From a virus: DNA of 64,000 bases. The DNA lies in IMG/VR virus record IMGVR_UViG_3300033153_009397, positions 16,004 to 80,003 of that record; one strand, 5' to 3'. Below, piece by piece: positions 1-8,407 of this stretch; the first letter of the stretch is position 1, and every line of letters begins with the position of its first letter. The notes beneath the pieces are model-generated. The model was given only the letters and a program-made list of their open reading frames with translations, was not told the origin of the DNA and did not search any database. Position numbers and translations under genes: made by a program.

Positions 1-1434
1 ATCTAGCTCTCTGTCCATGTTCTCAGTAGCCTTATTAAGATTCTCAGCTTGAGCAAGAAATTGTCTGAGTTGAGGATGTAATTCATCTTCATCATAGTAT
101 TCTGACCTACCAAACTCTTTACGAGCTTCTGGCAAAGTAAGAGTACCAGCAATAAGTTCTTCTCTAACTCTTAATCTTCTATTAGGAATATTCTCAATTT
201 CATTATATCTAATAAAGGGTACTTCAGCATATTGTATTGGGGTAATTTCATGAACAGCCTTTCTTCCATTAGCTGTTTTTAGGTCATTAGGATGAAACAA
301 AAAGATATCTCGCAAAACCTCATTAGTAATCATTCCACCTATATAGTTTTGTAGAACCATTATTCTTCTTCTGAAATACTCTTCTGTAATTTCATCTGTC
401 TGCCCAGAAGTAGAAGGAACTAATCCAAGTATAGTAGCTGGAACACCTAAAGTAGTAGAAATAGCTCGTATTTGATATTCCATAAACCAATCAGTATCCA
501 TAACTTTATCTCCACCAGAAATAACTTCTGCCTTAACTCTGCCGTCTACTGCTATGTCAGAACCCATAGATAATCCTTGAGAAATACTAGTTGCTATTCC
601 TTCCATATGTTTTCGAGGCATGGGATTATCAGCATCACCCATATACCATACAGTGAGTGGTCTTGCCATAGTTCTGATAATATCAGCAGTATCACTTTCC
701 GCACCAAGTAAAATATTAATAGAAGTACGAATAGGTCTCATCAATGACCTACCATATGCTCCTCCAGTATAATCTCTTCTTTTGAAGTGAACCACATTCT
801 CTGCTGGAACCTTAATAAGCCACTCATCTCTATCTCTTTTATTAGACTTCCCTTTAGTAACACCAGCTCTTGGAACAAAATATGAACCTTGTACATGTTC
901 AATCTTCGAAACGTCTTGTACATATGTTTTAGGATTTCCCCATTTATCCCTCTCTATCTCAACAGTATGAGGATGTACGAGTTTCAATTTCTTTATTCCC
1001 CATCCTCCTTCATCATAACTTTTTTCATCATAAATTTTCTCTACAAAAGCATCTCCCAACCCTTCTACACACAAAGCTATCTTTTCTTTAAGACTTGTAA
1101 GATTTACAAATCTACTCCACAACCTTAAGAACTTTAACTTCTCTTTATGTCTGTCCTCCAACTCCTCGTCATTGTCAAATCCGAAAGTATATCCGTATGC
1201 TACAGTTACACTTGCTTTGAGGTCTAAACATGCCATAACTATTCCAACGGTATCCATGGCTTCTTCATATTTTAATATATTATCTTTCCTAGCTTCAGTA
1301 AATCGTATATACTTTTTTGGAAGAATAACCAATTTTCCTTCGTTTCTTGGTCTCGCTTGGTCAACAAACCACTGCTGATTCATTCTTGTACCCAAGTGAG
1401 TAGCATATGGTTCTGGATACTCTTTTTCATTCAT
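1..1434 (-). CDS. Portal protein (C-terminus beyond window edge)
   Basis: An open frame of 478 codons runs from ATG at 1434 to the window edge with no stop. The product looks like a phage portal protein, the dodecameric ring at the capsid vertex through which DNA is packaged and ejected. Visible are an early segment around VGIVMACLDLKASV, the middle stretch VVHFKRRDYTGGAYGRS with the usual 'G.SLMRPI' pattern, and a later region ending SGQTDEITEEYFRR..I, all typical of portals that bind the terminase. A TATA-like GATTTAAG at 1458-1465 lies about 26 nt upstream, which would make the mRNA nearly leaderless. The terminase gene is far away at 52144, so the genome is either circularly permuted relative to this window or has a scattered head module. 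Confidence 0.88.
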   Translation of the reverse strand, partial: MNEKEYPEPYATHLGTRMNQQWFVDQARPRNEGKLVILPKKYIRFTEARKDNILKYEEAMDTVGIVMACLDLKASVTVAYGYTFGFDNDEELEDRHKEKLKFLRLWSRFVNLTSLKEKIALCVEGLGDAFVEKIYDEKSYDEGGWGIKKLKLVHPHTVEIERDKWGNPKTYVQDVSKIEHVQGSYFVPRAGVTKGKSNKRDRDEWLIKVPAENVVHFKRRDYTGGAYGRSLMRPIRTSINILLGAESDTADIIRTMARPLTVWYMGDADNPMPRKHMEGIATSISQGLSMGSDIAVDGRVKAEVISGGDKVMDTDWFMEYQIRAISTTLGVPATILGLVPSTSGQTDEITEEYFRRRIMVLQNYIGGMITNEVLRDIFLFHPNDLKTANGRKAVHEITPIQYAEVPFIRYNEIENIPNRRLRVREELIAGTLTLPEARKEFGRSEYYDEDELHPQLRQFLAQAENLNKATENMDRELD

Positions 1435-1500
1435 ATCCTATTTTTCAACTTAAGATTACTTAAATCTGTCTGTTAAATTTAGCTAAATATAATCGTAATG

Positions 1501-1509
1501 TTTAAATAT
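1501..1509 (+). promoter_or_regulatory. TATA box for the left plus-strand operon
   Basis: TTTAAATAT is centred 25 nt before the ATG at 1530, with no ribosome site between. This is the archaeal spacing for a leaderless transcript that starts at or next to the start codon. Confidence 0.65.
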
Positions 1510-1529
1510 ATTTAATCCCACGTTACACC

Positions 1530-2072
1530 ATGAAACGAATAGAGGTAGAAAAAACCGACCTTAAAATATTACTTTCAACAGCAAAAGAAAAAGAAAAGGG
1601 AGTAGAATACTATCTATGGGATAGGGGGTATCTTATAGGGGGTAATCAACATCTAACAGAAGTAGATGAAGAAATAGTAAGAAAGATAATGACCCCCACC
1701 GAAGAATTACCAATAAAATACAAAACATGGACACTGAAACCTACCAGTTTTATTCATTCAGAAGTAATGAAACGTGCTATACATATTATAAGGTTAGAAG
1801 ACCTTCCGTCGTACGGGAAGGTACCAGAAGGATATTTTTTCATATCAAATCATCCAACAGTATTTGACGCCCATTATTACGACGCAGAAAGATGGTATGA
1901 AATTAAAAAAACCCAGTGGAAAGTATGGATAGATAATGAAGTGTACGAACATTGGAAAGTATATCTTTATTTTCCAGCTAATCATCTTTATGACCATTCC
2001 CCCCCATTCGTAGTAGATTATAGTGTTATCCCAATACCAGTAAAACCAATAGGAGGAAACAAAAATGAGTAA
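1530..2072 (+). CDS. Hypothetical protein, first gene of left plus operon
   Basis: 180 aa with no recognised domain. It is rich in aromatic residues and has a proline- and histidine-rich C-terminal half (NHPTVFDAHYYDAERW, then YFPANHLYDHSPP). No signal peptide or membrane segment is evident. The start is set by a TATA box 25 nt upstream. It overlaps the next gene by 8 nt and heads an operon that continues with a zinc-ribbon protein and a DNA methyltransferase. Confidence 0.75.
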   Translation: MKRIEVEKTDLKILLSTAKEKEKGVEYYLWDRGYLIGGNQHLTEVDEEIVRKIMTPTEELPIKYKTWTLKPTSFIHSEVMKRAIHIIRLEDLPSYGKVPEGYFFISNHPTVFDAHYYDAERWYEIKKTQWKVWIDNEVYEHWKVYLYFPANHLYDHSPPFVVDYSVIPIPVKPIGGNKNE

Positions 2073-2268
2073 AACACCACAACACCCTCCCCAACCTATT
2101 TATTGTTGTTATTGTGAATCACGTCAGATACTTGAATCTAACGTTCATTTTAATACCAGATTGAAGTGTCCAAGATGTAAGACAGAATTTCAATGCATAG
2201 ATAGTGGAGTGGGAGAACTTCATGTAGTTATTAGACAACCAAAAGAAGAAGAAGTACCAAGGATGTAG
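2065..2268 (+). CDS. Small zinc-ribbon protein
   Basis: 67 aa. Two cysteine pairs, CCYC near residue 13 and CPRC near residue 36, form a single zinc ribbon followed by an acidic tail. A strong AGGAGG site inside the preceding gene, 8 nt before ATG 2065, fixes the start. The function is unknown; small zinc ribbons like this often bind nucleic acid or protein partners. Confidence 0.75.
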   Translation: MSKTPQHPPQPIYCCYCESRQILESNVHFNTRLKCPRCKTEFQCIDSGVGELHVVIRQPKEEEVPRM

Positions 2269-2276
2269 GATGTAAT

Positions 2277-3122
2277 ATGACTATTATATATGGAAATTTC
2301 TATGATGTAATGTATGATAAAATAAACTGTGAATCTATTGACCACCTTATAACCGACCCGCCATTTGGTATAGAATTAAAAAGTAATCAAAGCTCGTACA
2401 ATAGAAAAGATGACAATGTAATAGGAGGATATATTGAATGGAGCAAAGAAGATTATTTTTCAAATATGAATGCGTTGCTATCTAGTGCTGCACGAGTATG
2501 CAAATCTACTGCTAACATAATAATATTCAGTAGCTGGAATAATCTACCTATCTTTTTCAAAGCTTTCAACAATAGATGGATAAAAGATATCTATAACTAT
2601 CAAGGAAATATAGTATGGAAATACCAATTTGGAGTAAGAAACAATTCAATAATAACGGGTCATTATCATATTCACTGGTTGACTTTTAGAACAAACAAGA
2701 AACCTATTTTTAATAGAGACTGTAGATATCCTCCAATAAGTGAGGAAAATAAAAGATTATCATATGCTGACAGATACAGTGTGTGGAACATAAAAAAGAA
2801 ATATAGACGAAATGTAAGAAAATATACCACAGAACTCCCATCGGAACTATGTGATAAGCTTATTCAATATTTCACTAACGAAGGGGATATAGTACTAGAC
2901 CCATTTGCTGGAGCTGGCAATATTGCTGTTGCAGCCAAAAAATATGAAAGATTGCCATTATCTATAGAACTTAACCATGAAGTTATACCTTACCTTATGC
3001 ACAAAGTATATGGTAAATCAATATTTGAGGGATGGCCCACTTCAAAAATAAAATCTTATTTAGAAAAAAATCCTATACAACATTCAAAACAATTGGAGGA
3101 CAGACAATGTTTAATACTATAA
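2277..3122 (+). CDS. DNA methyltransferase, N4-cytosine/N6-adenine, beta class
   Basis: 281 aa. The catalytic motif IV TDPPFG lies at residues 26-31 and the SAM-binding motif I DPFAGAGN at about 207, so the order is catalytic first and SAM second, as in beta-class amino-methyltransferases. The target is an exocyclic amino group of adenine or cytosine in DNA; DPPF favours N6-adenine, but the base cannot be settled from sequence. No restriction endonuclease lies beside it, so this is an orphan enzyme, probably for protection from host restriction or for marking viral DNA. Its last 16 nt overlap the next gene. Confidence 0.88.
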   Translation: MTIIYGNFYDVMYDKINCESIDHLITDPPFGIELKSNQSSYNRKDDNVIGGYIEWSKEDYFSNMNALLSSAARVCKSTANIIIFSSWNNLPIFFKAFNNRWIKDIYNYQGNIVWKYQFGVRNNSIITGHYHIHWLTFRTNKKPIFNRDCRYPPISEENKRLSYADRYSVWNIKKKYRRNVRKYTTELPSELCDKLIQYFTNEGDIVLDPFAGAGNIAVAAKKYERLPLSIELNHEVIPYLMHKVYGKSIFEGWPTSKIKSYLEKNPIQHSKQLEDRQCLIL

Positions 3123-4204
3123 GCGTTAATATTATTGTAAATAGAGAAAGGGGATGTCACAATTTACTTCGAGGGACAATTTCTTGGCTTACTGCTCTGA
3201 AGAACAATTATCTTCCAGAAGGAGCAATAGACGAAGTTCTCGTAGCTTGCTCAAAAAGCGAGTTCGTAAGAACAAAAAAAATGCTCATTCCAATAAAAGA
3301 ACAAGGAATAAGAGTAGAAGTCATACCAAAAGAAAACGTAGATATAGATAAAGCCGAGACCAGAAATAATTTAATGAGGGTATCTAGAAATAACCTTATT
3401 CTTTTTTTAGACCCTACAATATTGATAGGGAGTACTGCAAGATTATATATTCAACAAGTAGTAGAAGGTAAATTAATGAAAAAAAGCAATGAAGTCTTAG
3501 TTACTAAAAACTTGAAAATAGGACTAGTAGACTTATCCGGAAAGTTTTCTTCACTACATATGTTGTCTACTACTCGAGCCATTTCATTTATTGAACCTAA
3601 ACCGTACCAAACAATCAATAATCATCCACTGTTATTCTACAATTTATACCCAGATAACTTATGGATAGATTACATACCACCAGTACTCAGAAATGCTAAA
3701 TATCCAGAAAGACTTGATGCTCCGGAAAAAAGAGTGGGTCTTTCAACAACAAGACAGACATTTGTAAGAAACGTAGAAGATGAAGAATTAGAACAAATTA
3801 TCTGTTCTCTTTCTCTTGACTTTTCCAGAATATCTTCTACTTACCTATATCTTGAAGATTATATAGAAGAACATACAACCATAGAACCTTATCATACTAC
3901 ATACAAAACTTCTGGTAAAGTATATGCTTGTAACATTACTCTTAGATATCCTAATCCTTATGAAATTCAACCTATCCTAAAAAGGCTATTCTATGGTTCT
4001 GATGCTTTCATGCATTATATGAACTACAGATTAAATCTCTATCTTTCAAATACTTATTCTGATATAATTGTAGATATTAATAGAAGACCAAGACTTTACC
4101 AGTATGGTCATGATGAAGGTTTATTTGACTTTCCTCATGATGGGGACAACTCTCTTTTTGCCGAGATGCCTCGTGTATATGATTCAATTAATCCAAAGGA
4201 GTAA
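3107..4204 (+). CDS. Glycosyltransferase-like protein (GT-A/GT2-type fold suspected)
   Basis: 365 aa from ATG 3107, chosen because TTGGAGGA at 3093-3100 is a good ribosome site; an in-frame ATG at 3032 lies deep in the methyltransferase. The N-terminal 110 residues resemble GT2 enzymes: a first strand ISVNIIVNR, a long helix, a second strand around VLVACSKSEF, then ETRNNLMRVSRNNLILFLDP, which matches the usual 'ARN.g...ilflDpD' nucleotide-sugar region. The C-terminal half is unrecognised. Overlap with the methyltransferase suggests joint expression. The substrate could be virion protein, DNA or surface sugar; nothing here decides. Confidence 0.5.
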   Translation: MFNTISVNIIVNRERGCHNLLRGTISWLTALKNNYLPEGAIDEVLVACSKSEFVRTKKMLIPIKEQGIRVEVIPKENVDIDKAETRNNLMRVSRNNLILFLDPTILIGSTARLYIQQVVEGKLMKKSNEVLVTKNLKIGLVDLSGKFSSLHMLSTTRAISFIEPKPYQTINNHPLLFYNLYPDNLWIDYIPPVLRNAKYPERLDAPEKRVGLSTTRQTFVRNVEDEELEQIICSLSLDFSRISSTYLYLEDYIEEHTTIEPYHTTYKTSGKVYACNITLRYPNPYEIQPILKRLFYGSDAFMHYMNYRLNLYLSNTYSDIIVDINRRPRLYQYGHDEGLFDFPHDGDNSLFAEMPRVYDSINPKE

Positions 4205-4208
4205 AATC

Positions 4209-4394
4209 ATGAAAACTTTACTTATTATATTTGCAATTATCTATACGGGCTTAATCTTTGGATGGTTTCTAATTTTGTGGATAAAATTAATAAAAATAAA
4301 AAGAAGAATTATAGCAACAAATGAGTGTTATGGATTACTGGAAGATTTAGATGACAAAGCATTGGAAGCTTATGAAGAATGTATAAAGAGATGA
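4209..4394 (+). CDS. Small single-pass membrane protein
   Basis: 61 aa. One hydrophobic segment at about residues 3-24 (LLIIFAIIYTGLIFGWFLILW) is followed by a basic stretch KLIKIKRR and an acidic tail. An AAGGAG site ends 8 nt before ATG 4209. It follows the glycosyltransferase-like gene by 4 nt. No family recognised. Confidence 0.65.
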   Translation: MKTLLIIFAIIYTGLIFGWFLILWIKLIKIKRRIIATNECYGLLEDLDDKALEAYEECIKR

Positions 4395-4400
4395 ATAAAA

Positions 4401-4610
4401 ATGAAGTGCCCAGTTTGCGAAAAGAAAATGATTAAAAAAGCAGAAGAAGATTATAAAACCTTCTGGATTTGTAGTAATGAAGATTGTTATATAATTACCA
4501 TGATATTAACAACCACAAAAAAGGTAATTAAACTAGCAAATAGAAGTATTATAATTCAATCCAATGATGTTACAGACGACGTAGTTAGAGGTTTAGATGA
4601 AAATGAATAA
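4401..4610 (+). CDS. Small zinc-ribbon protein
   Basis: 69 aa with CPVC at residues 3-6 and CSNEDC at about 24-29, a typical N-terminal zinc ribbon, followed by a beta-rich tail. It is the last gene of the first plus-strand operon and converges on the minus-strand MazG-like gene. Function unknown. Confidence 0.7.
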   Translation: MKCPVCEKKMIKKAEEDYKTFWICSNEDCYIITMILTTTKKVIKLANRSIIIQSNDVTDDVVRGLDENE

Positions 4611-4680
4611 CTACGAAGATATATAGATTACGAAACTCACAAAAGGAAGACCACCAATGAAGGGTTGTTTATCTTTATTT

Positions 4681-4995
4681 TTACACTCTTTTATTTCCAT
4701 GTTTATATCTTCTTTTCTTATTTACCTCTAATTTTTTCACTATTTCTTCTCCTATGTTTATGTTTAATCCAGTCGTTAGGTCTAATAATCTAATCATTGT
4801 GTCTGCTATTTCTTCTTTGAAGTTTTCAAAATCATAATTTCTGTATGCTTCCAGAGCTTCTGATAGTTCTGATACACATAACATCAATTTTGTTGGAATA
4901 AAGTTTTCTAACTTATTCCATGCATTTTCTGGAAAAATCCAACCATTTTCGTCATTTATTTTTCTTATTTCTTTTTCTATCTTTTCTAGTTCCAT
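4681..4995 (-). CDS. MazG-like nucleotide pyrophosphohydrolase
   Basis: 104 aa. The helical core carries ELSE in CVSELSEALEAYR and EEIAD in NFKEEIADTMIRLLDL, which together form the ExxE...ExxD magnesium site of MazG/all-alpha NTP pyrophosphatases. The C-terminus RYKHGNKRV matches the family's usual ending. The enzyme would convert NTPs or dNTPs to monophosphates plus pyrophosphate. Phage MazG proteins are thought to adjust nucleotide pools or alarmones during infection. It overlaps the upstream gene by 10 nt in a two-gene minus operon. Confidence 0.8.
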   Translation of the reverse strand: MELEKIEKEIRKINDENGWIFPENAWNKLENFIPTKLMLCVSELSEALEAYRNYDFENFKEEIADTMIRLLDLTTGLNINIGEEIVKKLEVNKKRRYKHGNKRV

Positions 4996-5441
4996 TTTTT
5001 TTCTACCTCCAGCGAGTATAGACTTAACGCTTCATCCACTCCATATCCTTGCCATTCATCATCTTTAGAAAGGTTTGGGATGTTTTCAACGTATTTTGCC
5101 TTTGTTCTCCATTGGTGTCTACATTTTAAACATATCAAGGTACTCCACTTACTCGGGTGGGGTTTCCCTTTAGGATGCTCTGAATAGCTAACATTCTTTT
5201 GACGTAGCATTACTCTATAATGACTTTTAGAACAATTATGTTTCTTTCTTTTTAACACTAATTTTCCCCCAATATTTAACACTACCTTCCATAAAGGTCT
5301 ATCAGAAGGAAATTTTACTCCTATTGCTCCACTATTAAACAATCTTTCTTTTAATTCCACATCATTTATCTTTGCTTTTATTCTTACAGTGTCATTTCCA
5401 ACATACATTACATCATAGACATCAAATTCATACTTTGGCAT
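4986..5441 (-). CDS. Zinc-ribbon protein of the WRTKAKYV type
   Basis: 151 aa from ATG 5441; a TTG 15 nt further upstream is in frame but lies too close to the TATA box. The last third holds CLKCRHQW followed by RTKAKYVENIP, preceded by an HNC/SHY pair that could complete a metal site. The same CxKCxHxWRTKAKYVxNxP signature occurs in the gene at 9868, so the two are paralogous in this domain. The N-terminal 70 residues are beta-rich. TATA ATTTAAAT at 5465-5472 lies about 27 nt upstream, so the mRNA is predicted leaderless. Function unknown. Confidence 0.7.
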   Translation of the reverse strand: MPKYEFDVYDVMYVGNDTVRIKAKINDVELKERLFNSGAIGVKFPSDRPLWKVVLNIGGKLVLKRKKHNCSKSHYRVMLRQKNVSYSEHPKGKPHPSKWSTLICLKCRHQWRTKAKYVENIPNLSKDDEWQGYGVDEALSLYSLEVEKKWN

Positions 5442-5464
5442 TATATTGACATACAACTGAATAT

Positions 5465-5472
5465 ATTTAAAT
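5465..5472. promoter_or_regulatory. TATA box of divergent promoter region
   Basis: ATTTAAAT is centred 27 nt from the minus-strand ATG at 5441. A second TATA (TTTAAAT, 5485-5491) 20 nt to the right serves the plus-strand operon beginning at 5538, giving a leader of about 24 nt that contains a GGAG site. Confidence 0.6.
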
Positions 5473-5537
5473 GTTACCGTTACGTTTAAATATGGTAAAT
5501 GGTATCGTTAATAAAAGGTAATAATGGAGAACAAAAA

Positions 5538-5732
5538 ATGAAAATGAATAAAAAAGACCCTCTAACAAGAAGGATATACGAAGTTATAAGAGAACAAGAA
5601 GAAACTTCTATAGCTCAATTGTATCTCAAATTCGGAGAAGGAAGAAGAGAAGAGGTATATAACAGAGTGCTAGAGATGATTGACGATGGAGACATCTATG
5701 AGTCAAGAGAAGGAATTTTTAGGGTGATATAA
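5538..5732 (+). CDS. Small winged-helix-like DNA-binding protein
   Basis: 64 aa. The pattern LTRRIYEVIREQEETSIAQL, then a second helix with GRREEVYNRVLEMIDDGDIYE and a short beta hairpin, matches a winged helix with repeated 'helix-turn-helix-wing' spacing. ATG 5538 is chosen over the in-frame ATG at 5499 because GGAG lies 8 nt before it. As first gene of the operon it may be a transcription regulator. Stop and next start overlap as TAATG. Confidence 0.6.
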   Translation: MKMNKKDPLTRRIYEVIREQEETSIAQLYLKFGEGRREEVYNRVLEMIDDGDIYESREGIFRVI

Positions 5733-5953
5733 TGGTAGGAGTAGATAAAAGCCACGTAGAAATATTGTCTTTTGAAGATAATGGTATAGTAACAAGAACT
5801 TCTCTCCCGTGTAGAATGTGTAATTGTGACGAAGAAAGTGCTGGAGAGTTTTATTTTACTACTGGAAAGATAGTAAAAACACGAACATACGGAAAGATGT
5901 TTGAAGTTAGATGTAAAACTTGTGGAGATAGAATATTTACAAATATTAATTGA
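5732..5953 (+). CDS. Small zinc-binding protein
   Basis: 73 aa with CRMCNC around residues 27-32 and CKTCG near 62-66, a likely single zinc site holding two beta hairpins. It starts on the last base of the preceding stop codon. Unrecognised. Confidence 0.65.
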   Translation: MVGVDKSHVEILSFEDNGIVTRTSLPCRMCNCDEESAGEFYFTTGKIVKTRTYGKMFEVRCKTCGDRIFTNIN

Positions 5954-6010
5954 AGGTGAAAACTTGTCAAACAAATCAGCAAATGATATAGTAGAAGGAG
6001 TTGAGTGATA

Positions 6011-6232
6011 ATGGTCATGAAAACAATGCAGCCTAAAAACAAAAGAAAAAAATTTGAGAAAAAAGACCCACTATGCATATGTGGACATATAAGAAGTCAT
6101 CACAAGTTTGATGTTGTAGTTATGGATGGTTTTCCCGTCTATAAAGAAGCCATGTGCAGACATATAAACTGTGATTGTAAAGAATTTAAAGAAATAGAAG
6201 AACCAAAAATGGAGGAAAAAGAAAATGAATAA
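6011..6232 (+). CDS. Small Cys/His metal-binding protein (CxCGHxxxxH type)
   Basis: 73 aa. CICGHIRSHH and a later CRHINCDCKEF form the compact Cys/His zinc module seen in many small phage and plasmid proteins. ATG 6011 has AAGGAG 10 nt upstream; a GTG at 6005 is a less likely start. The acidic tail MEEKENE overlaps the next gene by 8 nt. Role unknown. Confidence 0.65.
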   Translation: MVMKTMQPKNKRKKFEKKDPLCICGHIRSHHKFDVVVMDGFPVYKEAMCRHINCDCKEFKEIEEPKMEEKENE

Positions 6233-6512
6233 AAATGAGGGGGACGAAGAATTTATACATTCTGCTTCTGGAACTACATGGACCTCAGATACTTTTTATG
6301 ATTTAACTATAACGCCCTCAAAACAAAAAGTAAGTGCGACCGTACCAGAGTGGATTAAATATATTATTTTCGAAGAAAAGGTAAATCAGCTATCTATTAC
6401 ACAAACAATTATCTCAAAAGATATGATAATTGACATGCTTAAAAAATACCAGAGAAAGATACATCGAAAAGAGAAAATCAAAAAGATAATCAAAAAGATA
6501 ATTAAATGGTGA
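6225..6512 (+). CDS. Hypothetical protein with very basic C-terminus
   Basis: 95 aa. The middle (VPEWIKYIIFEEKV) looks like a short DNA- or protein-binding helix, and the C-terminus is a lysine-rich amphipathic helix (KKIIKKIIKW). GGAGG in the preceding coding end is its ribosome site. No family recognised. Confidence 0.65.
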   Translation: MNKNEGDEEFIHSASGTTWTSDTFYDLTITPSKQKVSATVPEWIKYIIFEEKVNQLSITQTIISKDMIIDMLKKYQRKIHRKEKIKKIIKKIIKW

Positions 6513-7069
6513 TAAAAATGGTTAGCTTAAAAGAACTGGAAGAAAAAGACAAATTAAAAATATTAATTGAATATCTCAGAGCTCTCATCATAAAAATGGG
6601 TGGTCATCCCGTTCTTCTAGAAGAGTATGAAAATCTCCAGATGGCTCGTACAAGATACCTCAGTGTACCTACAAGTTGTTTAATTGATGGAGAAATACTC
6701 GATGAACTTGAAAAAGAAAAGAAAGAAGTCCTTTTTCCTATATCTCTCGATGAAGCAATAGAGAATCGGCTTTTTGGAACTACGCCTAAGTCTATCAAAC
6801 GGATTAGACGTGAACTTAATCAATATACAAACAGAAACAAGGAACTGTTAGATGAAGAATTAGAAGCTTATGATAAGCTAAAAAATGATGATAATTTCTC
6901 AATTCCAGTTAAAATTGATATGCGACTAAAACTTATTCACAATCTATATACTAGTAGGTTGGAAACCAAACCAGAATTTGACCAAGTACTACTCCAAATA
7001 AAAGAAGATTTAGATAGCGTCATTGCTAGAACTAGGGAAAAAATGAAGAGTGAAATAAATGAAGCTTAA
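6506..7069 (+). CDS. Hypothetical helical protein
   Basis: 187 aa, mostly charged helices with a likely coiled coil in the second half (NRNKELLDEELEAYDKLKN, then LLQIKEDLDSVIARTREKMK). It overlaps the previous gene by 7 nt and the following small gene by 11 nt. Unrecognised; a structural or scaffolding-type role is possible but unsupported. Confidence 0.65.
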   Translation: MVIKMVSLKELEEKDKLKILIEYLRALIIKMGGHPVLLEEYENLQMARTRYLSVPTSCLIDGEILDELEKEKKEVLFPISLDEAIENRLFGTTPKSIKRIRRELNQYTNRNKELLDEELEAYDKLKNDDNFSIPVKIDMRLKLIHNLYTSRLETKPEFDQVLLQIKEDLDSVIARTREKMKSEINEA

Positions 7070-7238
7070 CTTACGAGCTTATAGAGGCATAAAAGTCTAT
7101 TTAATACCAACAGTAGCTTTTACATATATAGAAGACTATGGCGGAGAAACAAAATACGTTATCCGGATAGATTTCTATTTCCTAATGTTTAGGATAGTGT
7201 TTCGAGTAAGGTGGGGTAAATGGTCAATAACTTTGTGA
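7059..7238 (+). CDS. Small basic beta-rich protein
   Basis: 59 aa, beginning MKLNLRAYRG and ending RVRWGKWSITL. It alternates hydrophobic and charged residues (IDFYFLMFRIVFRVRW), suggesting beta strands or an amphipathic membrane segment. It overlaps the previous gene by 11 nt and the next by 19 nt, as usual in this operon, which supports it being real. Function unknown. Confidence 0.5.
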   Translation: MKLNLRAYRGIKVYLIPTVAFTYIEDYGGETKYVIRIDFYFLMFRIVFRVRWGKWSITL

Positions 7239-7522
7239 ACAGAAAAGTCTATCTGCTCTTAGCTCATGACTATGACGAGACCGTGGTTGTGGCAGTTTAT
7301 AGTTCCTATAAACGAGCACATAAAAACATGATTAATTTACTCCCTAAGACTAACTATAGTCTAGCTATTCAAAGCATAAAGGTTAATGGCAAGATAGAAG
7401 AACAAATCTCGGACTATATTAAACCCATAGAAATGAGAGAGGTTTATTGTTGGGAAACAGAAACTGAATCCGAAATTGAATGTCCCAAATTCGAAGATGA
7501 AAAAGTGAAACAAAATGAATGA
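7220..7522 (+). CDS. Small DUF7336-like protein
   Basis: 100 aa. The N-terminal pattern VYLLLAHDYDETVVVAVYSS followed by a helix and Y.LAIQSIKVN is like the small phage/archaeal proteins that begin 'vy.l...ydg....vy.S...A'. The acidic tail overlaps the next gene by 8 nt. The family resemblance is weak and function is unknown. Confidence 0.55.
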   Translation: MVNNFVNRKVYLLLAHDYDETVVVAVYSSYKRAHKNMINLLPKTNYSLAIQSIKVNGKIEEQISDYIKPIEMREVYCWETETESEIECPKFEDEKVKQNE

Positions 7523-7784
7523 TAGTAAAGATGTTAGAGACAATTTTATACGTTCTATCAACAGTCATACAGAAAAATGGGGTAAGCCCCCTAAATATGT
7601 TGTTGTTGATATATATACCTATTATGAATTGTTAAAACAGTTTTCAGATGTACCAGTCTGGAAGGTACTTGATAGTAAAGCAAAATACAAGATAGCTGGA
7701 GTAACTCTTCTTGACCCAGATGAAGTTATGGTTTTCCAGACGGAAGACGTAAAGGAGAAAGATATCAATGAACCAATATGTTAG
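7515..7784 (+). CDS. Hypothetical protein
   Basis: 89 aa. Alternating alpha/beta pattern (PPKYVVVDIYTYYELLKQF, then GVTLLDPDEVMVF) recalls capsid-type or encapsulated-cargo small folds but no family can be assigned. It overlaps the next gene by 17 nt, and that gene's AAAGGAG site lies in its 3' end. Confidence 0.55.
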   Translation: MNDSKDVRDNFIRSINSHTEKWGKPPKYVVVDIYTYYELLKQFSDVPVWKVLDSKAKYKIAGVTLLDPDEVMVFQTEDVKEKDINEPIC

Positions 7785-8406
7785 TAGTATGCTTAAGAGT
7801 ATGTGTTATAGTGAACTACACGATTTATTCGTACGTTCTAATAAACCCGCCAAGGAGATATCGGAAAGCTATGCTGCTTTTCATCATCTAAAAAGCGTCA
7901 TGGGCGAAGAAATGCAGAAAGACCACTTATTTCTCCATATTGGTGATGGAAAATATTGTCGTACTGCTGCTCTTTTTACTCTCATGTTAGGTATAAAAAG
8001 CACCTCTAAAAATATGTCTATTGACCCTAATATAAACGCAGAGTTCATGAAAGAATGGGGGGAAGGTCCCAAATGGGGTGAAACAAAAAGAATTAAAAAT
8101 TTTACTTATCTCCCTCACAAATGGCAAGATGTTGATTGGAATGAAAAAACTCCCCGTCAACCTTATTCTTATGTTCTTGTTCATGCTCATGTAAACCTTC
8201 GAGAAATGATTGACAAGATAGGTTTTAACGGTTGGTCATATATTTATAGTAACCCTTGCTGTAATATCTCCAATCAAATCTTAAGTCTTACCTACTGCGA
8301 AAGGCACCACATAGACATCTTGAAATGTGGTGCTGACCACAACATTATTTCTCCCAAGAACATGGTCTTTGTTTATCGTAATAATCTTATTCTGGAGCGT
8401 TGGTAA
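7768..8406 (+). CDS. Possible Rossmann-type methyltransferase-like protein
   Basis: 212 aa. FLHIGDGKYCRTAALFTLM followed about 25 residues later by SIDPNI resembles a SAM-binding Rossmann start, a glycine-rich loop and then an acidic residue at the end of strand 2. A later segment YVLVHAHVNLREMID could be strand 4. A CCN/CERHH region near residue 165 may bind metal. No catalytic signature for a substrate class is seen, so only the fold is suggested. Confidence 0.5.
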   Translation: MNQYVSSMLKSMCYSELHDLFVRSNKPAKEISESYAAFHHLKSVMGEEMQKDHLFLHIGDGKYCRTAALFTLMLGIKSTSKNMSIDPNINAEFMKEWGEGPKWGETKRIKNFTYLPHKWQDVDWNEKTPRQPYSYVLVHAHVNLREMIDKIGFNGWSYIYSNPCCNISNQILSLTYCERHHIDILKCGADHNIISPKNMVFVYRNNLILERW

Positions 8407-8407
8407 C

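Noticed and set aside
3154-3351. Arginine-rich plus frame
   Set aside because: Lies wholly within the glycosyltransferase-like gene in another frame; its basic look is an artefact of A-rich codons.
5492-5521. Short plus frame (9 codons) starting at ATG 5492, right distance from the TATA at 5465-5472
   Set aside because: Too short to support, and the second TATA at 5485-5491 with GGAG before ATG 5538 explains the operon better.
5963-6007. Frame of about 14 codons starting at TTG between the genes at 5732 and 6011
   Set aside because: Too short and without a clear start; only the GAAGGTGA upstream would support it.
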